Of a stretch of 64,000 bases of DNA, positions 18,756 through 26,502 are shown in pieces. The DNA comes from Pseudomonadaceae bacterium. Its GTDB lineage: Bacteria; Pseudomonadota; Gammaproteobacteria; Pseudomonadales; Azotimanducaceae. Within the stretch, counting starts at the first letter, position 1. Each line of letters starts with the position of its first letter. A program made the translations under genes and the position numbers. Below the pieces are notes generated by a model that was given only the letters and a program-made list of their open reading frames with translations, was not told the DNA's origin and made no database searches. The DNA lies in NCBI GenBank assembly GCA_024743175.1, contig JANSXA010000005.1:310001-374000 (forward strand). Reading direction: 5' to 3'.

Positions 18756-18797
18756 CGTTGCATTAACGCAACATCATGTTGCGTTACTTAGGGTTGC
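18756..18797. promoter_or_regulatory. GTTGC-repeat palindrome upstream of lysR (possible LysR operator)
   Basis: Three GTTGC elements and one GCAAC occur within about 40 nt. They include a near-perfect 23-bp palindrome at 18764-18786 (TAACGCAACAT-C-ATGTTGCGTTA). GTTGC-N6-GCAAC has the T-N11-A type geometry common in LysR sites. The location just upstream of the divergent lysR start suggests autoregulation. Binding is inferred only. Confidence 0.45.
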
Positions 18798-18803
18798 ATT
18801 TAT

Positions 18804-18820
18804 TGTTACCCAAAGTAACA
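18804..18820. promoter_or_regulatory. TGTTAC-N5-GTAACA inverted repeat
   Basis: TGTTAC CCAAA GTAACA is a perfect 6-bp inverted repeat with a 5-nt spacer. The same arms and spacing recur at 60011-60027 upstream of another gene. This suggests a shared operator for an unidentified dimeric regulator. Confidence 0.4.
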
Positions 18821-18844
18821 TACCCCCATCGAACAAAAACAGTT

Positions 18845-18963
18845 CCGTGAGGGTCATCCGATACCCCCCCTCCCCTCCCCTCCCTCGGATGCCCCTCTTA
18901 TCTTCAAAAAGTAGAAGTGGCTGGAGATCCTTACAAAGATCTCAGCCCTTCTACTTTTTTTAT
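18845..18963. ncRNA. candidate small structured RNA / G-quadruplex hairpin in the lysR-crotonase gap
   Basis: In a region without a convincing ORF, GGGTCATCCGA (18851-18861) pairs with TCGGATGCCC (18885-18894), with one bulge. The loop is C7-T-C4-T-C4-T-C3. It is followed by the long terminator-type hairpin at 18906-18961. A plus-strand transcript would expose a CCCCUCCCC loop complementary to purine-rich ribosome-binding sites. The minus strand carries four G-runs with single-A loops, an ideal quadruplex. Transcription is not shown, so strand and existence are uncertain. Confidence 0.4.
18906..18961. terminator. strong bidirectional intrinsic terminator
   Basis: AAAAAGTAGAAG-GGCTG-GAGATC pairs with GATCTC-AGCC-CTTCTACTTTTT in an almost complete 20-bp stem. 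It has an A-tract on the left and a T-tract on the right. Neither flanking gene ends here, because lysR and the crotonase gene diverge. It must therefore terminate a transcript arising within the gap or insulate the two promoters. Confidence 0.75.
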
Positions 18964-19024
18964 GTCTGCAGATCAGCTGATCTGCCGCTGAGCCTGGCAT
19001 CAGAAATGCGCTACCATTGCGCCC

Positions 19025-19813
19025 ATGACTTATCAGCACCTGACCCTGACAAAAAGCAACCACGTCGCCTGGCTCACCTTCAATCGACCTGGCAAAGCCA
19101 ATGCACTGAACTACGAGCACCTGCTCGAAATTGAAACTGCAGTGCTGTCTCTGCGCGATGATCCGCAAACTCGGGTTGTGGTATTCACCGGCGCAGGCAA
19201 ACATTTTTCATCAGGCGCTGACCTGACTGATAGCGGCGATGCTTATAAGGTACCCATGGTGCAACGCCGACGACGGATGCGTATAGGCGAGCGGACTATC
19301 GAAGCCATCCTCGATATGGATCAGATTTCTATTGCAGCCTGGAACGGTGCAGCCATGGGTGGCGGCGCCTGTATTGCCACCGCATGCGACTTCAGGATAG
19401 GTGCAGACAACTGTTTCATGCAGTATCCGGAGGTCGATATCGGATTGAATCTGATGTGGAAAAGCCTGCCACTGATTACCCATCTCGCTGGTCCTTCCCG
19501 TGCCAAACGACTGGTCATTGGTGGAGAGCGCATAGAAGCAGCTGAACTGCTTGACTGGGGTATCCTGGATAAAAAGGTCTCACTGGCTAACCTTTACGAT
19601 GCGGCAGAATCAATGGCGCAGCACTATGCGGCCAAGCCGCCTGTAGCTGCACAAATGATCAAACGTTCGACCAATCAGATCTGCAATGCCCTGAATGGCG
19701 CGTTAATGCATATGGACGCTGATCAGAATCTCCTGGCGGCGAGCACCGACGACCGAGCGGTCGCCGTGCAAGCCTACTTGAATAAGGAAAAGCCTACCTT
19801 CACGGGTTCTTAG
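19025..19813 (+). CDS. enoyl-CoA hydratase/isomerase (crotonase) family protein
   Basis: A 262-aa crotonase-fold protein. VVVFTGAGKHFSSGADL supplies the first oxyanion segment and AAMGGGACIATACDFRIG the second, followed by PEVDIGL. The usual two catalytic glutamates cannot be confirmed by eye, so hydration, isomerisation or thioester hydrolysis are all possible. No strong Shine-Dalgarno is visible before the ATG. The stop overlaps the convergent membrane-protein gene by 4 nt. Confidence 0.85.
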   Translation: MTYQHLTLTKSNHVAWLTFNRPGKANALNYEHLLEIETAVLSLRDDPQTRVVVFTGAGKHFSSGADLTDSGDAYKVPMVQRRRRMRIGERTIEAILDMDQISIAAWNGAAMGGGACIATACDFRIGADNCFMQYPEVDIGLNLMWKSLPLITHLAGPSRAKRLVIGGERIEAAELLDWGILDKKVSLANLYDAAESMAQHYAAKPPVAAQMIKRSTNQICNALNGALMHMDADQNLLAASTDDRAVAVQAYLNKEKPTFTGS

Positions 19814-21087
19814 GCAGCATCATCATGAGTCGCGTTAACAGATCCAATCTGCCGCTTCTCAACATAGACTGCCACGCCGAGCAGAGACATGCCGAGGACA
19901 CCAAGGGTTATCCAGTGGGTGAAATCTATATAGCGCCCAAGTTCCGGCAGCTGAGATATGACCGATGCCAGTACCACTCCGGCACCAACCACAGTCACCG
20001 GCAGGTTGACCCATCTGCGGCCGCATAAACTGATCAACAAGCCGATAAAAACGCCCGCGCCAACTGCAAGCCAGGCATCGTTGAACAGCAGGTTGAGCAT
20101 CACGGCAATCGCCATACAGAGACTGGCCAGCAACTCAAAACCAGATTTAACCCGGGGGTGAAGCATACCGCTCCAGAAGCAGGCAAAACCCATTAACAGA
20201 CCCGCCAGTGGCAGCATCAGTTCGCCAGCCAGCAGTGGGTCCAGCAGCGACACGGTTGTCATGGCGACGCCTGTGAATACGGCCAAACCAACAGCACTCA
20301 GGACGGGTCGATACACCGCAATCGTCATAGCCTGCAGACGCAGCAGGTGGATCCCGATAAAGCTGATCGTCAGCAACATCCAGGACAACAGCGCATCCGC
20401 TTCATACAACCAGAACAGCCGCGCCAACATCACCAGCGCCGGGAAAAACAGACTCAACAGCGCAAATCTGCCTTCCAGGGTGGCAAAGACAATGTGGCTT
20501 TTGCCGGCTCGAACGGCGTAATAGGCGGGCAGCGCCAAGCTGATCAGAATCGTTAAACCCAGTGGCCACGATTCTCGCGCCGGAATACAGATCAACAGGC
20601 TGCACAATGCAAACAGCAGTGAGAGCTGTTTAACCTGGGGTCGAGCAAGCACGCGAAAAGCCATCCAGGTCACCGGCATCAGCGTAAACAGCGCAGTGGC
20701 GAACATAACACCCAGCTGGCCTGGTGCATAAGCCTGCAATGCAAGGCCATCCACCTGCCAGACACCACCAGTAGAGGGCTGCGTCCAGGAAATAATTTCC
20801 TCTAACAAGCCGCCCAGAGTAGTCAGACTGGCAACTACAGCCACCAGAGCGAGACTGACAAACACACGCGCGCCTTTCTGTTCTCTAAGCAGCCCGCTGA
20901 CCGCAAAGCCAGTAATAGCAAACGCAGCTGTAACGCCGAGCAGAACGTACAATCGGCTCAGATCTCCCCATGCACTCCAGCCCTGCAGAAGGTGCGAACA
21001 CAACCCCGCAACGATCACCAGAGCGCCCAGGGTGCGCAGGACGCCCGCGAAGGACGTCCTTTTCAGTTGTTCAATATATGTGGTCAT
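19810..21087 (-). CDS. multi-pass membrane protein, partner of PspA-like protein
   Basis: A 425-aa, very hydrophobic protein with about eleven or twelve predicted membrane segments and no family motif I recognise. AGGGG lies 7 nt before its ATG, and only 2 nt separate it from the upstream PspA/IM30-like gene, so the two are an operon. The context suggests a membrane-stress or envelope role for an unknown integral partner of PspA. A transporter or polymer-synthesis function cannot be excluded. Confidence 0.75.
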   Translation of the reverse strand: MTTYIEQLKRTSFAGVLRTLGALVIVAGLCSHLLQGWSAWGDLSRLYVLLGVTAAFAITGFAVSGLLREQKGARVFVSLALVAVVASLTTLGGLLEEIISWTQPSTGGVWQVDGLALQAYAPGQLGVMFATALFTLMPVTWMAFRVLARPQVKQLSLLFALCSLLICIPARESWPLGLTILISLALPAYYAVRAGKSHIVFATLEGRFALLSLFFPALVMLARLFWLYEADALLSWMLLTISFIGIHLLRLQAMTIAVYRPVLSAVGLAVFTGVAMTTVSLLDPLLAGELMLPLAGLLMGFACFWSGMLHPRVKSGFELLASLCMAIAVMLNLLFNDAWLAVGAGVFIGLLISLCGRRWVNLPVTVVGAGVVLASVISQLPELGRYIDFTHWITLGVLGMSLLGVAVYVEKRQIGSVNATHDDAA

Positions 21088-21089
21088 GA

Positions 21090-21764
21090 TTAAACCCCTG
21101 AATCTGAGGATTTTTCAGCTGCGGGATCCTCATCCAGAACACACGCCAATTCTGCCTGCAGGGACAGCTGCTCTTCTTCATCATCCAGCGTGCGTTCAAA
21201 CTCATCTATTGGCGCAGCAACCGGGGTGGTGTATTCGTCGGCAAGCAGGCGTGCCTCCCAACGCTCATAGACAGCATCAAGCCCATCACAATCCTGTTCC
21301 TGCAATCGTCGCAGGGTGCCCTGGGCATTGCTGACCGCATCTCGCGTGCGCAGTACATTGCGTTTCTGGGTCAAGGACAGCAATCGTTCATCCATCTGCG
21401 CAACGCTGGCGCCCAGTTGTTCAACCCTGGCGTCGTACTCTGCTAAAACCGTTTGAGTTTGCGTGATCTGTGATTGGGCATGACGCCGGCGTCGCAGACA
21501 CTCCAGCGCTTTGTCTTCATCTGCGCGGCCGATTTTTGCAGCGCGCTCGGTCCAGCGCCGGGCTACTTTTTCCAGGCTGTCGAGTTTTGCTGCAAGCTCA
21601 TCGCGATCCCGTGCCAGCGCAGCCAGCCGGACCTTTGCCTCAGCTGCATTTCTGCGTACCTGTCGCAAAGTGGCCTCGGCAACGGCATCCTGGTTTTCGA
21701 GTTGATCAACCACCTTATCGATAGACCGGGTGACCGTGGCAGTTACTCTTTGGAATACATTCAT
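21090..21764 (-). CDS. PspA/IM30 family coiled-coil protein
   Basis: About 224 aa. The N-terminal FQRVTATVTRSIDKVVDQLENQD amphipathic segment and the long coiled coil that follows fit PspA/IM30/YjfJ proteins, ESCRT-III-like remodelers of bacterial inner membranes. The C-terminus is acidic and probably disordered. Three consecutive ATGs begin the ORF, and AAGAG is best placed for the third (21764) or second. It is operonic with a multi-pass membrane protein; PspF and PspBC are absent. Confidence 0.85.
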   Translation of the reverse strand: MNVFQRVTATVTRSIDKVVDQLENQDAVAEATLRQVRRNAAEAKVRLAALARDRDELAAKLDSLEKVARRWTERAAKIGRADEDKALECLRRRRHAQSQITQTQTVLAEYDARVEQLGASVAQMDERLLSLTQKRNVLRTRDAVSNAQGTLRRLQEQDCDGLDAVYERWEARLLADEYTTPVAAPIDEFERTLDDEEEQLSLQAELACVLDEDPAAEKSSDSGV

Positions 21765-21888
21765 CATCATTACTCTTGTCGTTGAAGGAGTGGTGATGAT
21801 GCAGCAAGCAGCTATTTACGGTACTAAATAGTAATAAGTAGCCCGATTTTCCCTGAAAGGTATTCTATAGTGATACTTTGTGCGCTAA

Positions 21889-22641
21889 TTACCAGGACAG
21901 CATGAGGCCGTCGTCCTGCACAGCAAGGTTTGGCACCCGTCCAAAGCGACAGCTGGCGCCACTGGTACACTCGCCGGTAATCACACTGAAGGTGTAACCA
22001 TGCCAGGGACAGCGAACTTCACCCTCAGGACTGAGCTCACCGTCAAGTGGACCCATCTGATGTGGGCACGCGGCAGGATAGACAACCCACTGTCCACCGC
22101 TTTGATTGAGCAGAAACTCGCGTTGCGACAGATTCACCCGGAGCGGCAGGTCTTCAATATCAGGTAGCGGTATGAACAAAGTGTCCTGATCACGCGGGCC
22201 GTCGACCCGTTTATCGAGCTGACGCTGGCGCTCGGTCATCATTTCTACATCTTCATCGTAGAGACGCTCATAGGCACCCGCATAAGCACGTCCCACCTTC
22301 TCTCTTGCGGTGGGATCCACACCAGGCACAAAAAAATCAATCACCAGATCCAGCTGATGAGGCGCGGTAACAAAAACATGAGTCCATATCTCTGCACCCT
22401 GGCTGGGGCCTTCGATATTCCGCGTGATCCAACGACGGCAGTCTCGATCCAGCCGCAGTTCCAGCAGGCTATCGCGACCGCGGGGGTCTTTGACCCGGGC
22501 TCGCCAACCCCAGCCACCCGCGTCGAGACATTCTATGTCGGTGAAACTTGAGTCATGCAGGTGCGGCAGGTGCTCCCAGTCCAGGGCGTTTTCATACATG
22601 CGATCCAACGACACTGGCAAGGTGCGCGCGTATGTGCCCAT
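21889..22641 (-). CDS. Rieske [2Fe-2S] protein with C-terminal cluster domain
   Basis: A 250-aa protein. The N-terminal part (ALDWEHLPHLH, then a START/SRPBCC-like strand pattern) resembles the catalytic domain of Rieske oxygenases. The Rieske cluster ligands CPH (about 192-194) and CPWH (211-214) lie at the C-terminus, the reverse of the usual order. The missing 2-His-1-carboxylate iron site cannot be judged reliably. ATG 22641 follows GGAT at 5 nt and is preferred to the TTG used in the track. Confidence 0.82.
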   Translation of the reverse strand: MGTYARTLPVSLDRMYENALDWEHLPHLHDSSFTDIECLDAGGWGWRARVKDPRGRDSLLELRLDRDCRRWITRNIEGPSQGAEIWTHVFVTAPHQLDLVIDFFVPGVDPTAREKVGRAYAGAYERLYDEDVEMMTERQRQLDKRVDGPRDQDTLFIPLPDIEDLPLRVNLSQREFLLNQSGGQWVVYPAACPHQMGPLDGELSPEGEVRCPWHGYTFSVITGECTSGASCRFGRVPNLAVQDDGLMLSW

Positions 22642-22706
22642 GTGATCCAATCTTGAATCTTTATTGGGCGGACTGTACAGATACCTCAAAGATAGCCTCG
22701 TTATGT

Positions 22707-25700
22707 CTAATTTTCGGGGCGGAGCGCTTTGCTGAGCGAAAAAGAAAAGTGCTGGCCATCAATCGCGGTGACCGTGGCACATGGTTCGTCCACAGCATCA
22801 AACGCCAGGGTAAGCGTTTCGGACATAACGTACGCCTGATGCTCAGTCGCTGCCAGAAGCAGATCTTCCTGTGCATGGTAACGAACATCGATGCGGTCAC
22901 TGACCTGGAAGCCCTGTTCCTTGCGCGCCCGCTGAATCCGGTTGACCATTTCCCGAGCATAGCCGCCGCGCACCAGTGCAGGCGTCAGCTCACAGTCAAT
23001 ATCTACTGCGATACGACTGTTCGATACGGTATTTGTACCTTCGCGCGCCTGTTGCAGCACCTGAATCTCCTGCAGATCAAAAGTTTCACCCAACAGTGTC
23101 ACACTGCCCGATGACTGCAGTGCGGCAATGGCATCCGCGTCCATGGCATTGATGGCCTGCTGAAATTCTTTCATCTTTTTACCCAGCCGTTTTCCCAGCA
23201 GAGGAAAATTCGGTTTTGCCACCAGCTCAATGAAGGCTGACTCATCCGATGAGTATTCGATGCTCTGGATGTTCAACTCGTCAGCAATGTACCCCTCAAG
23301 CGCACCCATCTCCTGCAGCAGCGCTTTATCACGATGTACCACAGTGAGTTTCGACAGAGGGGTCCGCAGCCCAATTTTCACATCTTCACGTTTCTGCCGG
23401 CCGAGCAGGATAACCTGCTGCATGCGATCAACCGCAGTTTCCAGACCTGGCTTCACATACCCCTCTTCCGCTTTCGGGTAGTCACACAGGTGCACAGAGT
23501 GCGGCTGCGGCGTCTTGCCGGTCAGCCCTGACAACGCCCGATAAAGGTACTCTGATAGAAAGGGTGTAAACGGCGCCATCACCAGCGACAGCTCGATCAG
23601 CACGGTATACAGCGTGCTGTATGCTGAGATTTTGTCTGCGGTCACCTGCTCACCCCAGAATCGCGCCCGGTTCAGACGGATATACCAGTTGGTAAGATCT
23701 TCAATAAAGTTGAACAGCTCTGGCACAACGTTGTATAGCCGGTAGGCTTCCATCTGAGTTGCGATGTTCGCTTTTAAGGTTTGCAGTCGTGACATCAACC
23801 ACTGGTCTAAGACGTTATCGCCAAAGTGCATGCCTTTATCTGGCGCCCAGTTATCAATGGCTGCATAGGTCTGCAGAAACGAAAACGCGTTATACCACGG
23901 CAATAGCGCCCGACGGGTCATATCCCGTACGCCGGAATCTGCAAAACGCTGCTCTTCACCGCGCACCAGTCCTGAGTTGATCAGATACAGGCGCAGTGCA
24001 TCGGCGCCGTATTTTTCCATCAACTCATCCGGTGGCGTGTAGTTACGCAGACGCTTCGACATCTTTTTGCCGTCTTCCGCCATCACCATGCCGTTAACAA
24101 TCACGTTACGAAAAGCGGGCTTTTCGTAAATGGCAGCCGCCAGCACAGTCAGCGTATAGAACCAGCCACGCGTCTGATCCAGACCTTCAGCAATAAATTC
24201 GGCGGGGAAACCTGCAGCAAACATGTTTTCATTTTCGAACGGGTAATGCAGCTGGGCGTAAGGCATGGAACCGGATTCGAACCAGCAGTCCAACACTTCT
24301 TCTATGCGGCGGTAAGTACCCTCTTCCCCGTCAACCTGAAAAGTCAACGGATCAACAAACTCCCGATGCAGGTCGTCAACAGTGACGCCACTGTATTGTG
24401 CGAGCTCTTCAATCGAGCCCATGCACAAGGCATTACCCGTGACATCGTTTATCCAGATTGGCAGTGGCGTACCCCACACGCGATTACGCGATACCGACCA
24501 GTCAATAGCGCCTTCCAGCCAGTTGCCAAAGCGGCCGTCTTTAATGTGTTCCGGCACCCAGCGTATCTGTTGGTTCGCCGCAAGCAGCTTGTCGCTGATA
24601 GACGTCACTGCAACATACCAGGAAGGAATTGCACGGTAGATCAGCGGCGTGTCCGAGCGATAACAATAAGGATAACTGTGCTGAATCACCTCCTGTCGAT
24701 ACAGCATGCCGCTGTCTTTCAGGTACTTGATGATGTTTTTGTCTGCTTCTTTCACGTGCTGGCCCGCAAAATCCACAACCTCGTCAGTGAATTCACCCGA
24801 CAGCGTCACCGGGCAGACAAAGGCTTCAATATCGTGGGCACGGACAACACGATAATCGTCCTCACCAAAGGCGGGTGCCTGATGCACTATGCCGGTACCG
24901 CTGTCAGCGGTGACATACTCGTCACTGACCACAACAAAAGCACCGTCATCCCCAAGGCCTGCAAAATAGGGGAATAGAGGATCGTAGCCCAGACCAACCA
25001 GTTCTTTACCTTTGACCTGCTCGAGAACTTCCATCTCACCGTAGTGCGTAAGCCGCTCGGCCGCGAGATAGATTTCCTGACCGGTTTGCGTATCGCGTGC
25101 CAGCACATAGTCAATGTCATCACCGACACACAAAGCGAGGTTTGACGGCAACGTCCAGGGTGTTGTTGTCCAGGCTGCCAGAAATCGATCCTGACCCTGA
25201 ATTTTGAACAGCACCGTTACCGCCGGGTCCTGCACATCCATATAGTTCGATGTGGCTTCAAAGTTAGACAGCGGCGTACCCAGGGCCGTAGAAATAGGCA
25301 TGACTTTCACACCCTGATAGATCAGACCTTTATCCCACAGCTGTTTGAAGACCCACCAGACGGATTCCATATACCAGGCATCCATGGTTTTGTAGTCATC
25401 ATCAAAGTCGATCCAGCGTCCAAGGCGGGTGATCGTATGGCGCCATTCCTTCACATAGCGCTGCACAATGGCACGACACTCATTGTTGTAACCGGCAACC
25501 CCCAGCTTCTCCACCGCTTCCGCCGCAGACATGTTGAGCTGCTTGTCGATTTCATGCTCAATCGGCAGGCCATGACAGTCCCAGCCAAAGCGCCGCTGCA
25601 CGTAACGGCCATTCATGGTCCAGTAGCGCGGCACAATGTCTTTTATGGTGCTGGCTACGAGATGGCCATGATGGGGCAAGCCGGTTGCAAAGGGTGGACC

Positions 25701-25838
25701 GTCATAAAAAATGTAGGGTTTTTTATCTTTGGTATTTTCCAGGGAGCGCGCGAACGCACCTGTGGTTTCCCACAATTCGAGGATGTCGTGCTCCATGGAG
25801 ACAAACGAGAATTGCGCCTGATCACCTGACTGTGACAT
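22707..25838 (-). CDS. ileS: isoleucyl-tRNA synthetase, eukaryote-like (type 2)
   Basis: A 1043-aa class I synthetase with the HIGH-type motif LPHHGHL (about 56-59) and KMSKRLRNY. PYIFYDGPPFATGLPHHGH and the C-terminal region resemble eukaryotic and type 2 bacterial enzymes. The length exceeds the roughly 940 aa of type 1 enzymes of most Gammaproteobacteria. Type 2 enzymes are known to be poorly inhibited by mupirocin. No other ileS is visible in the window, so I cannot tell whether it is the sole copy. Confidence 0.95.
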   Translation of the reverse strand: MSQSGDQAQFSFVSMEHDILELWETTGAFARSLENTKDKKPYIFYDGPPFATGLPHHGHLVASTIKDIVPRYWTMNGRYVQRRFGWDCHGLPIEHEIDKQLNMSAAEAVEKLGVAGYNNECRAIVQRYVKEWRHTITRLGRWIDFDDDYKTMDAWYMESVWWVFKQLWDKGLIYQGVKVMPISTALGTPLSNFEATSNYMDVQDPAVTVLFKIQGQDRFLAAWTTTPWTLPSNLALCVGDDIDYVLARDTQTGQEIYLAAERLTHYGEMEVLEQVKGKELVGLGYDPLFPYFAGLGDDGAFVVVSDEYVTADSGTGIVHQAPAFGEDDYRVVRAHDIEAFVCPVTLSGEFTDEVVDFAGQHVKEADKNIIKYLKDSGMLYRQEVIQHSYPYCYRSDTPLIYRAIPSWYVAVTSISDKLLAANQQIRWVPEHIKDGRFGNWLEGAIDWSVSRNRVWGTPLPIWINDVTGNALCMGSIEELAQYSGVTVDDLHREFVDPLTFQVDGEEGTYRRIEEVLDCWFESGSMPYAQLHYPFENENMFAAGFPAEFIAEGLDQTRGWFYTLTVLAAAIYEKPAFRNVIVNGMVMAEDGKKMSKRLRNYTPPDELMEKYGADALRLYLINSGLVRGEEQRFADSGVRDMTRRALLPWYNAFSFLQTYAAIDNWAPDKGMHFGDNVLDQWLMSRLQTLKANIATQMEAYRLYNVVPELFNFIEDLTNWYIRLNRARFWGEQVTADKISAYSTLYTVLIELSLVMAPFTPFLSEYLYRALSGLTGKTPQPHSVHLCDYPKAEEGYVKPGLETAVDRMQQVILLGRQKREDVKIGLRTPLSKLTVVHRDKALLQEMGALEGYIADELNIQSIEYSSDESAFIELVAKPNFPLLGKRLGKKMKEFQQAINAMDADAIAALQSSGSVTLLGETFDLQEIQVLQQAREGTNTVSNSRIAVDIDCELTPALVRGGYAREMVNRIQRARKEQGFQVSDRIDVRYHAQEDLLLAATEHQAYVMSETLTLAFDAVDEPCATVTAIDGQHFSFSLSKALRPEN

Positions 25839-26012
25839 TGGACTGATTTACGCCGGATAAAAGAGGCGCGTATCTTACCGATGGGGCGGCCAAGATGCAT
25901 CTTCCACAAAACCGCCAGATCAGCCTCGCCGCGCCTGGCAGACTGCACGGCTTTTCGCGTTCGTCGGGTTCTGGTAGCGTACAACAGATAACCTTCGCAT
26001 CAGCATAAAAAA

Positions 26013-26456
26013 ATGATCCGCCATCTGCTTATTCTACTTCCGCTGATTATCGCCTTGCCAGGCCACGCGGCCGAGAACAAACCGCCCTGGCTGCAACCTG
26101 AAGTACTCAAGGCAGCAGTCGATATTGGTCTCACAGAAGTACAGCTTCCGCAATTTCGAGATGCGATAACCCACCTGGCGCAGAATCAGATCTCTGCCAC
26201 CAACAAGCTGCTCCGGCAGAATAATATTGCTGATCTGGATCGCAGGTTCACCACCGTAATCAATCGGCAGTTCAAGAAAATGGACCGTGAAATGGCGCAG
26301 TTCCTGACACCGACACAGCTGCCGAAATATCAGATTTACCGCGACACTCTGCGGGCGCACATGACCCGTTCAGCGGCCAAAAGGGGGCGCAGCAGCCGCG
26401 ACTGGGTGAACGAGACTGAAAGAACACTGGACCAGGGTGCGATACAGCATCACTAG
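26013..26456 (+). CDS. small secreted protein of unknown function
   Basis: A 147-aa protein with a clear Sec signal peptide (MIRHLLILLPLIIALPGHAAE), probable cleavage after GHA. The mature part is helical and charged (INRQFKKMDREMAQFLTPTQLPKY). LTPTQ loosely resembles the LTxxQ motif of Spy/CpxP periplasmic chaperones, but only once and without the rest of the family pattern. No Shine-Dalgarno is evident. The spacing to the fucose genes does not show cotranscription. Confidence 0.65.
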   Translation: MIRHLLILLPLIIALPGHAAENKPPWLQPEVLKAAVDIGLTEVQLPQFRDAITHLAQNQISATNKLLRQNNIADLDRRFTTVINRQFKKMDREMAQFLTPTQLPKYQIYRDTLRAHMTRSAAKRGRSSRDWVNETERTLDQGAIQHH

Positions 26457-26502
26457 TCGCACTTTACTCATGTTTCTCAAACCAAAGGTCGATTAAATCC
26501 GT

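Noticed and set aside
24246-24977. 243-aa ORF opposite ileS
   Set aside because: It lies entirely inside a strongly recognised synthetase gene and shows no motif.
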